Source of the DNA: an uncultured Eubacteriales bacterium
GTDB taxonomy: Bacteria; Bacillota; Clostridia; Oscillospirales; CAG-272
Length of the DNA stretch: 19,644 nucleotides
NCBI GenBank assembly: GCA_900545935.1
Contig: URAP01000033.1
Coordinates: forward strand, 1 to 19,644
Direction of reading: 5' to 3'
This document shows, piece after piece, positions 14,942 to 19,644 of the stretch; position 1 is the first letter of the stretch; each line of letters starts with the position of its first letter. The notes under the pieces are model-generated. The model was not told the DNA's origin and made no database searches. It saw nothing but the letters and a program-made list of their open reading frames with translations. The translations under genes and the position numbers were made by a program.

Positions 14942-15955
14942 TTACAGACACACATACAGCCTCGGGCTGATCGCAAAGGCAAGCGCTCGCAGGCGGCGCT
15001 TGAAATGATATGCGCAGCGCAGCGGCAGCGTCCGGCTTATGCGGATATCGCTCTGCCGATCGAGCCGATACTGTCTGCAGCAATCCATGTACTTCCATGC
15101 AATGTCGTCACGGAGCAGTCTGCGCAGCAGCCTCGGCTCCGTGCTGCCGTATATTCCGAGCAGCTCCTCGTAGGTATCCATACGGTCGCGCGCCTTCTTC
15201 GGCGACAGCAAGGCAGAGTTCATTATCGAACCGGTGCGCGCATTATCGTAGAGATAAAATTCCGCATCGCTGAGCACCACGCTGCGCGCAGCGAGCAGCA
15301 CACGCGGGGTAAACTCCTCGTCCTCGTGCGTTATACCGACCTTGAAGCGCAGCCCGCCGCCGAGCAGAAACCCGCGGCGATACAGCGAACGCCACGCCTC
15401 TATGCGCAGCGCACCGCCGCCGAGGCAGCCGATAAGGTACTCCGCTCCGGTATACACGCGGTGATACTCGAGCCGCTCCGCCGCTATTCGCTCGAATCGG
15501 TCCATGGCTGAAGACGGTCGATCGGTCTTTACCCGCCCGATAACAACGTCCGCGCCGTCGCCGACCGGGCTGCTCGCCACGCCGGTATCACTGCCTGCGG
15601 CGCTCGTTCCGTGCGAGCCGATATGAGTCTCTGAATACAGTGCGGCGAGCGCGCCGGGCGCAAGCCGATCGTCGCTGTCGACAAACAGCACATACTCGCC
15701 TGCCGCGCGGTCAAGTCCGCAGTTGCGGGCATCGGACAGCCCGCCGTTCTTCTTATGTATAACCGACACATTTCCGCAGCGCTGTGCATAATCATCGCAG
15801 ATGCCCGCGCTGCCGTCGGTGCTGCCGTCGTCTACAAGTATGATCTCAAAGCCGTCAAAGCTCTGCGCGACCACCGTCTCGAGGCAGCGAACGAGATACG
15901 GCTCGACATTATAGACCGGTATGACCACCGATATTTTAACAAGGCTGTTTCCCAT
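14942..15955 (-). CDS. GT2 glycosyltransferase
   Basis: A family 2 GT-A glycosyltransferase of 337 residues, predicted to extend the lipid-linked repeat unit. It opens directly with the catalytic domain (KISVVIPVYNVEPYL), shows VDDGSTDGS at about 41-49 and KKNGGLSDARN at about 68-78, and has the metal-binding DSDD at 93-96. A Gly/Ser/Ala-rich insertion of about 30 residues follows the first half of the fold. The open frame extends up to an ATG at 16060, but the ATG at 15955 is chosen: GGGAG precedes it by about 7 nt, it begins at the domain edge, and the extension would run through a tandem DNA repeat. It follows the GT4 gene after a 229-bp gap and precedes the metallophosphoesterase. Confidence 0.9.
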   Translation of the reverse strand: MGNSLVKISVVIPVYNVEPYLVRCLETVVAQSFDGFEIILVDDGSTDGSAGICDDYAQRCGNVSVIHKKNGGLSDARNCGLDRAAGEYVLFVDSDDRLAPGALAALYSETHIGSHGTSAAGSDTGVASSPVGDGADVVIGRVKTDRPSSAMDRFERIAAERLEYHRVYTGAEYLIGCLGGGALRIEAWRSLYRRGFLLGGGLRFKVGITHEDEEFTPRVLLAARSVVLSDAEFYLYDNARTGSIMNSALLSPKKARDRMDTYEELLGIYGSTEPRLLRRLLRDDIAWKYMDCCRQYRLDRQSDIRISRTLPLRCAYHFKRRLRALAFAISPRLYVCL

Positions 15956-15970
15956 CGCACTCTCCCACGG

Positions 15971-16005
15971 CGGCTCAGCGCCTGTTTTTCCGCGCGGCTG
16001 AGCCG
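15971..16005 (-). repeat. 9-bp hairpin just upstream of the GT2 gene
   Basis: CGGCTCAGC (15971-15979) pairs perfectly with GCTGAGCCG (15997-16005) around a 17-nt loop. It sits just ahead of the ribosome binding site of the GT2 gene starting at 15955. There is no T-run on the minus strand after it, so it is not a terminator. It may stabilise or process the operon mRNA. Confidence 0.5.
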
Positions 16006-16055
16006 CAGCGGCAATTCTCTGTTTTATGCGGCATTTCCGCACCGCACTGCCGTAA

Positions 16056-16155
16056 ATCATCTTATTGCGCGCAGCCTTGAATCAGCTTATAATGCGCAGC
16101 CGTACATCAGCTTATAATGCGCGGCAGTATATCAGCTTACGGTACGCAGCCGCAG
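16056..16155. repeat. Four tandem copies of a 25-bp repeat
   Basis: Units start at 16056, 16081, 16106 and 16131. Each begins ATCA(G/T)CTTA and carries a GCGC(A/G)GC-type core near its end; the two middle copies share ATCAGCTTATAATGCGC exactly. The array lies in the gap between the GT4 and GT2 genes. The 25-bp period is not a multiple of three, so it is unlikely to be coding. A weaker fifth unit may follow after 16156. Confidence 0.8.
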
Positions 16156-16184
16156 AGCATCATATACCGCATATGCCGCGCAGA

Positions 16185-17348
16185 TCACGCTTTCACATTG
16201 CTCGGCGGCTGCACAGACCGCCTTTTTCCGCGGTGCCGCTCCTTTTTCCCGCCCTTGCACACCCGACGGTATATCTCCATATGCTCGTCTATAACGCGGT
16301 CGTAGCCGTAGTTTTCCAAGACATACGCGGTCTGCGCCGCGCCGTCCCTCTCGGGTGCGCCGGTGCGCGGTGCATCGAGCAGCCGTGCGGCAAGCTCGTC
16401 GACATCGCTTACGCGGAACGAGCTGCCAAAATTGCCGAGCACCGTTGTATTTTCGGGAATGTCGCTGACAAGACAGCTTGCGCCGCCGGACATTGCCTCG
16501 AGCAGCGTCAGCGCCAACCCCTCGGTATGGCTCGGCAGCACATAGAGCGCGCAGCAGCAGTATAGGGCATACAGCTCCTCGCCGCTGACAAAGCCGGTGC
16601 AGACGATATCCTCACAGCCGTCGACCGCCGCGCGAACCGCGCAGCCGAACGGATCCGAGCCTATCTCGCCGGCAATGATCAGCCTTTCGTCCGGGCGAGC
16701 ACGCTTATATGCCTCTATCAGCTCGTCAATTCCCTTTTCGGGCGAGATCCTGCCGACATACAGAATAAATCCGTTCTTCTCCAGACCGTATTTCTCGCGG
16801 ATAATGCCGATATCGGTCGGCGGAACGGGCGAGACTGCATTTCGGATAAGTGCGGTATCGCGCCCGTAGGTGTCGAGAAAATACCGATGCATCTCGTCCG
16901 AGAGCGTTATTACCTCGTCGGCATATTTCGCCGCAATGCGCTCTCCGAGCTTTATATATTTCGAGGCAAAGCCGCGCCATTTGTCCACCCGCCAGTTGAG
17001 TCCGTGAACCGTCGCGACCGTCCGCCTGCCAAACGCATGCGCAATTACGAGCGGCACGCACGGACCTATCGCATGATAATGCATGATATCGTAGCGGCGG
17101 CGGAGCGCGCCGAGCGTCGCGGTGAACGAATAGACCATGGCATTCAGGCTCTGCCGACGAAATGTAAACGAGCGGATAACATTCACCCCCTCGACACGAT
17201 AACGGTTGTGACCGCGCTGTCTGCCGCGGTTATAGACCGTAACGTCCTCGCCGCGCGCGGCAAGCCGCGTGGCAAGCTCATATACAACGACCTCGACCCC
17301 GCCGGAGCGGCAGGGAAAATCCTTGTGGCCTATCATAGCTATTTTCAT
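16185..17348 (-). CDS. GT4 glycosyltransferase
   Basis: A retaining GT-B glycosyltransferase of family 4 with 387 residues, predicted to add the second or a later sugar to the lipid-linked intermediate. The N-terminal lobe starts MKIAMIGHKDFPCRSGG, resembling capsule and rhamnosyl/galactosyl-type transferases. The C-terminal donor-binding lobe has ILYVGRISPEKGIDELI at about 195-211 and the E-x7-E motif at E276 and E284 (HTEGLALTLLEA). The open frame continues upstream to 17423, but the ATG at 17348 is chosen because AAAGGAGG lies about 8 nt before it and it matches the family N-terminus. It is the second gene of the operon, 204 bp after the initiating transferase. The sugar specificity is not predictable. 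Confidence 0.92.
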   Translation of the reverse strand: MKIAMIGHKDFPCRSGGVEVVVYELATRLAARGEDVTVYNRGRQRGHNRYRVEGVNVIRSFTFRRQSLNAMVYSFTATLGALRRRYDIMHYHAIGPCVPLVIAHAFGRRTVATVHGLNWRVDKWRGFASKYIKLGERIAAKYADEVITLSDEMHRYFLDTYGRDTALIRNAVSPVPPTDIGIIREKYGLEKNGFILYVGRISPEKGIDELIEAYKRARPDERLIIAGEIGSDPFGCAVRAAVDGCEDIVCTGFVSGEELYALYCCCALYVLPSHTEGLALTLLEAMSGGASCLVSDIPENTTVLGNFGSSFRVSDVDELAARLLDAPRTGAPERDGAAQTAYVLENYGYDRVIDEHMEIYRRVCKGGKKERHRGKRRSVQPPSNVKA

Positions 17349-17496
17349 TCCGCCGCCTCCTTTAAGGGTGATTTCAGCATGAAATTTAAATCCCGCCGCA
17401 CGGCTCGGTATGGACACCCCCATACGTATACACCCGAGCTCGGATATGCTTGATCCGATAGCAATTCAAGCTCGGACAGAATCGGCGCGATAACAT

Positions 17497-17543
17497 AAGC
17501 CTCACAGCGGCGTGTTTGTTTTTCCCTGTGCAGGCAGAGGCTT
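17497..17543. repeat. Inverted repeat after the sugar transferase gene
   Basis: AAGCCTC at 17497-17503 pairs with GAGGCTT at 17537-17543 in the 204-bp gap after the first operon gene. There is no T-run after it on the minus strand, so it is unlikely to stop transcription fully. It might affect mRNA stability between the first gene and the rest. Confidence 0.4.
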
Positions 17544-17552
17544 TCGTGCGAC

Positions 17553-18245
17553 CTACCGTCCCTCTTTTCCTATCATAGCCATAGCCGTCTTAAACATTAT
17601 CACCATGTCTCCGACGGCGGTTCGATGCTCTATGTAGTCGATATCCATCTCCACCCACTCTTCAAACGGAATATCGTTTCTGTTATCGGATATCTGCCAT
17701 AGGCAGGTAAGACCCGGCGTTACGACCAGTCTCAGCCGCTCGTAATCGTCGTACTGCGCCACCTCATCCGGCAGCGGCGGACGGGGCCCGACAAGGCTCA
17801 TATCGCCGCGCAGCACATTGATCAACTGCGGCAGCTCGTCGATGCTCGTTGTTCTCAAAAACTTACCGACGCGTGTTATGCGCGGATCGTCCTTTATCTT
17901 GAACACCGGACCGTCCATCTCGTTTTGCCCTCTCAGCCTGTCCTTGAGCTGCTCGGCGTTCGCCACCATTGTACGGAACTTGTACATGGAAAACTCGACT
18001 CCGTGCCTGCCGACACGCTGCTGTTTAAAAAACGGTCCGGCATGCGGGTCGTCTATCACAATAACAATACTGACAACGATAAACAGCGGTACAAGCAGCA
18101 GAAGCATTATGAGCGAAACAATGATATCAAAGGCACGCTTTCGCGCCCAATATCCGCGGCGCGGCGCGCTGAACAGTCTGTCCATACTCGCGCGTGTTTT
18201 TTCGTCTACCTTATCGTAGTCAATGTAATCAGTTTTAACACGCAT
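17553..18245 (-). CDS. Initiating polyprenyl-phosphate sugar phosphotransferase
   Basis: A small bacterial sugar transferase of the monotopic phosphoglycosyl transferase class (WcaJ/CpsE catalytic-domain type). It moves a sugar-1-phosphate from a nucleotide sugar to undecaprenyl phosphate, the first committed step of polymer assembly. The 230 residues have one hydrophobic re-entrant segment at about 38-64. The conserved blocks follow: MYKFRTM at 87-93, the catalytic Asp-Glu pair D136-E137 in SIDELPQ, LRGDMSLVGPRP at 145-156 and PGLTCLWQ at 177-184. The large N-terminal membrane region of long homologues is absent. GGGGAG sits about 6 nt before the ATG. It is the first gene after a riboswitch-terminator leader, so its expression gates the pathway. 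Which sugar it uses is unknown. Confidence 0.95.
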   Translation of the reverse strand: MRVKTDYIDYDKVDEKTRASMDRLFSAPRRGYWARKRAFDIIVSLIMLLLLVPLFIVVSIVIVIDDPHAGPFFKQQRVGRHGVEFSMYKFRTMVANAEQLKDRLRGQNEMDGPVFKIKDDPRITRVGKFLRTTSIDELPQLINVLRGDMSLVGPRPPLPDEVAQYDDYERLRLVVTPGLTCLWQISDNRNDIPFEEWVEMDIDYIEHRTAVGDMVIMFKTAMAMIGKEGR

Positions 18246-18278
18246 ACTTTCTCCCCAAACACCACTCGTTTACGGATG

Positions 18279-18317
18279 AAAAAAAGACCGACTACACCCA
18301 TAAAAGTGCAGCCAGTC
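18279..18317 (-). terminator. Leader terminator sharing sequence with the riboswitch
   Basis: On the minus strand GACTGGCTGCAC (18317-18306) pairs over 12 positions, with three G-U pairs, with GTGTAGTCGGTC (18297-18286). The loop is 8 nt and seven T residues follow (18285-18279). It lies between the promoter and the first gene, so it must be an attenuator. Its 5' arm is the 3' strand of the c-di-GMP-I aptamer, so aptamer and terminator cannot both form. Confidence 0.85.
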
Positions 18318-18395
18318 AATCATACCGCGTTGCGGGTTAGACACTAAACTTTGCGTCCCCGTTTTTCAACGGGTTTGCCGATATGCCGATCAAAT
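18303..18395 (-). promoter_or_regulatory. c-di-GMP-I (GEMM-I) riboswitch
   Basis: Read on the minus strand, the aptamer core is recognisable. GGCAAACC (18379-18372) leads into a perfect 6-bp stem CCCGTT/AACGGG (18373-18368 with 18363-18358) capped by a GAAA tetraloop. GGGACGCAAAG (18359-18349) follows, then a CTAA block, then TATGATTGACTGGCTGC (18324-18308), the tetraloop-receptor side. These match the GEMM-I consensus order and spacing. The pairing just outside GGC looks weaker than in the consensus. The aptamer 3' strand doubles as the 5' arm of the terminator, so bound c-di-GMP should prevent termination and switch the polysaccharide operon on (inference). Confidence 0.88.
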
Positions 18396-18420
18396 CGACA
18401 GTATTATTCTTACTCTGAAT

Positions 18421-18440
18421 CGTAATCATAAAGAATTACG
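18421..18440 (-). repeat. Small hairpin in the operon leader
   Basis: CGTAAT (18421-18426) and ATTACG (18435-18440) form a perfect 6-bp stem with an 8-nt loop, between the promoter and the aptamer. It has no recognised identity and may simply insulate the aptamer fold. Confidence 0.45.
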
Positions 18441-18521
18441 ACACATAACGAGAACGAACCGCCGTCACACCGACGTATTCCGCAATCCCGTTCTTATCTT
18501 ATATATAATAATCCTTGTCAC

Positions 18522-18550
18522 ATTATATCATATACGTTAAAATTTGTCAA
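18522..18550 (-). promoter_or_regulatory. Strong sigma-A promoter of the polysaccharide operon
   Basis: Minus strand: -35 TTGACA (18550-18545), a 17-bp spacer, then -10 TATAAT (18527-18522) preceded by TGA, an extended -10. Both hexamers match consensus exactly and the surroundings are AT-rich. Transcription should start near 18515, leaving about 270 nt of leader before the first gene. Confidence 0.9.
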
Positions 18551-18788
18551 GAAGTATTTTGCAGATTAGCTTGCCCGTCTTATGGTATTTCGTGAGACGC
18601 AGAACATATGTGACCAAATATAGGACGCGGGCGAAGCAAAGACTTCATACACATCGATTTTTTCTCGTACCGTCCGTTTGATCGACGCAAAAACGCTCTG
18701 TAGATTTATCCGTATCTGTGCTTTACCATAGCTATACTTCGCCTTATCCGTGCTTTTCCGCAGCCTTGCGCATCGAAAACTCGGAAGC
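18551..18788. other. Intergenic spacer without a supported gene
   Basis: A 74-codon minus-strand frame (18566-18790) exists, but it has no clear ribosome binding site and begins inside the T-run of a terminator. No known domain is apparent, so it is not called as a gene. Nothing else was recognised here. Confidence 0.5.
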
Positions 18789-18817
18789 AAAAAAAGCCCG
18801 GGACACCACCGAGCTCT
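18789..18817 (-). terminator. Terminator after the HMA gene
   Basis: Minus strand: AGCTCGG (18815-18809) pairs with CCGGGCT (18801-18795) including one G-U pair, followed by a T7 run (18795-18789). It closes the HMA transcript about 120 bp after its stop and separates it from the polysaccharide promoter. Confidence 0.8.
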
Positions 18818-18938
18818 TTCAACCGTTTAAATAACAAATGCGCCGTCCGAACAGATACTCCGGCACCTTAGAAGCATATCCTCCGTCTGCATATTTCAGA
18901 TGCCGTTGTTCCTGCCCGAAAATATACCGCATTCGTAA

Positions 18939-19283
18939 TCACTGCCGCTTTATATAGTCGACCCCGTAGCCTGTTTTCTCGATAGCCTCGCGAAGCTCGC
19001 TCTCCTCTATCGGGCGGGTATATCTGACCGTCGCGCTGTGCGACGAAAGGCTGACCTTTGCGCTCACCCCGTCTATCTTGTTCAGGCACTCTTGGATCGC
19101 GACGCGGCAATGGTCACAGTGCATTCCGTCTATACCGACAATGAATGTGCCGATAGGCTCCGCCCTATGCTTTTTGCCCTCTCCGCTGCGGCGCGCCACG
19201 ACCGAGCGCACGATCGAAGAAACCGCACAGGCACCGATTACCAGAGCCAATATAACAATTGCAATTATCGTTACCTTTTCCAT
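18939..19283 (-). CDS. Membrane-anchored heavy-metal-associated (HMA) protein
   Basis: A 114-residue protein with an N-terminal membrane segment (about 4-22), a basic linker (about 26-40) and a C-terminal HMA fold of CopZ/Atx1 type. The metal-binding loop is GMHCDHC with cysteines C56 and C59; the rest of the beta-alpha-beta-beta-alpha-beta pattern is visible, ending KTGYGVDY. Such domains carry copper(I) or other soft metals. Free copper chaperones usually lack an anchor, so this one probably works at the membrane surface. Basic residues after the hydrophobic segment suggest the domain is cytoplasmic. AAAGGA sits about 10 nt before the ATG. It appears to be a single-gene unit with its own promoter and terminator. 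No metal-pumping ATPase is adjacent in the window. Confidence 0.85.
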   Translation of the reverse strand: MEKVTIIAIVILALVIGACAVSSIVRSVVARRSGEGKKHRAEPIGTFIVGIDGMHCDHCRVAIQECLNKIDGVSAKVSLSSHSATVRYTRPIEESELREAIEKTGYGVDYIKRQ

Positions 19284-19336
19284 TTTGATTCATCCTTTCC
19301 GATACGACACCCTAAGCCGTTGGCGTCATGCCGCGC

Positions 19337-19400
19337 AGCCGCAATTCGGGCATCGCGGTGCCCTCCGGGTCACTTTTAAATGCCTGCCGCAATTCGGGCT
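19337..19400 (-). repeat. Duplicated zinc-knuckle-like segment in the HMA leader
   Basis: The 14-mer GCCGCAATTCGGGC (plus strand) begins near 19337 and again near 19387. In one minus-strand frame each copy reads PNCG, within a short Cys-rich stretch CKKPCGKLSPNCG followed later by RCPNCGC and a stop. No start codon or ribosome binding site supports translation. It may be a worn zinc-ribbon gene end or a non-coding repeat. Confidence 0.35.
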
Positions 19401-19414
19401 GAGCTTCCCGCATG

Positions 19415-19462
19415 GCTTTTTGCACCGTCGGGTTAGCCTGCGCTAACCGAGTGCCAAAAAGC
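19415..19462. repeat. Large two-part hairpin in the HMA leader
   Basis: The inner stem GGTTAGC (19431-19437) pairs with GCTAACC (19442-19448). The outer arms GCTTTTTGCAC (from 19415) and GTGCCAAAAAGC (to 19462) pair with a one-base bulge. It lies between the promoter at 19495-19523 and the HMA start. No T-run suited to a minus-strand terminator directly follows, so it is more likely a structured leader element or a repeat. Confidence 0.55.
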
Positions 19463-19494
19463 AGACGACAAGTATCCTTGCCGTATCTGCCGTC

Positions 19495-19523
19495 ATTTTA
19501 GCACTGCGGGCGTTCCGTGTCAA
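19495..19523 (-). promoter_or_regulatory. Sigma-A promoter upstream of the HMA gene
   Basis: Minus strand: -35 TTGACA (19523-19518), a 17-bp spacer, then -10 TAAAAT (19500-19495). The predicted start is near 19488, giving a leader of about 205 nt before the HMA ATG at 19283. No clear metal-regulator operator was recognised. Confidence 0.75.
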
Positions 19524-19553
19524 TAGGATTTTCAAAATCACGCGCAGAACGGC

Positions 19554-19588
19554 AAAAAAGCAGACGGCGCATGTACTGCACCGCCTGC
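19554..19588 (-). terminator. Terminator of a gene beyond the right edge
   Basis: Minus strand: GCAGGCGG (19588-19581) pairs with CCGTCTGC (19567-19560), 7 of 8 positions, followed by T6 (19559-19554). It lies upstream of the HMA promoter, so it would end transcription entering from outside the window. Confidence 0.6.
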
Positions 19589-19599
19589 CCAGTCTGTCG

Positions 19600-19627
19600 A
19601 AAAAGTCACCCGAAGGGGTGGCTTTTT
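19600..19627. terminator. Bidirectional terminator hairpin at the right edge
   Basis: AAAAAGTCACCC (19600-19611) pairs with GGGTGGCTTTTT (19616-19627) with one G-U pair and a 4-nt loop. T-runs occur in both orientations. Together with the hairpin at 19554-19588 it isolates the HMA unit from its right-hand neighbour. Confidence 0.75.
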
Positions 19628-19644
19628 CGGGTTAACAGTGGTAA

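Noticed and set aside
16056..16155. CRISPR array
   Set aside because: The 25-bp units abut directly with no spacers, and no cas genes are present, so this is a simple tandem repeat.
18566..18790. A 74-codon minus-strand frame between the HMA terminator and the polysaccharide promoter
   Set aside because: Starts inside the terminator T-run region and shows no ribosome binding site or domain.

Overview
The window reads as chromosomal DNA from a Gram-positive anaerobe of the class Clostridia, most likely a Ruminococcus-like Oscillospirales member. This is inferred from four things: the long single-chain PurL, the A-type flavodiiron protein, strong AGGAGG-type ribosome binding sites with T-run intrinsic terminators, and a c-di-GMP-I riboswitch in an operon leader. 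No rRNA, tRNA, CRISPR array, transposase or phage gene was seen. Every convincing gene lies on the minus strand, so gene order below follows transcription from high to low coordinates.

Right end (about 18.79-19.64 kb): a small membrane-anchored heavy-metal-associated (HMA) protein has its own consensus promoter, a structured leader and a terminator. Two further terminator-like hairpins close the window edge.

Centre (about 9.33-18.55 kb): an exopolysaccharide/capsule operon of about 9 kb. It starts at a near-perfect sigma-A promoter (TTGACA, 17 bp, TATAAT). A leader of about 270 nt carries a c-di-GMP-I (GEMM-I) riboswitch whose 3' side is shared with an intrinsic terminator. The genes then run: initiating polyprenyl-phosphate sugar phosphotransferase, GT4 glycosyltransferase, GT2 glycosyltransferase, membrane-anchored metallophosphoesterase, Wzz-like chain-length protein, a second Wzz-like protein fused to a degenerate GGDEF domain, and a second GT2. 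The last three genes overlap end to start. No flippase, polymerase, tyrosine kinase or phosphatase partner is present. The riboswitch architecture predicts transcription ON when c-di-GMP is bound, and the fused GGDEF-like domain puts a second possible c-di-GMP-related module in the polymer-length machinery. This pairing is the most interesting thing in the window.

Left-centre (3.9-9.3 kb): purD and purL, 16 bp apart, form a purine biosynthesis unit. It is preceded by a palindrome-rich intergenic block and a hairpin directly against the purD start.

Left (0.6-3.83 kb): a promoter buried in an inverted repeat drives three tightly packed genes: a DUF2130 coiled-coil protein with PD-(D/E)XK-like motifs, a YfcE-type phosphodiesterase and an FprA-type flavodiiron protein. 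The first 570 bases hold no convincing gene but several hairpins, including a strong bidirectional terminator.
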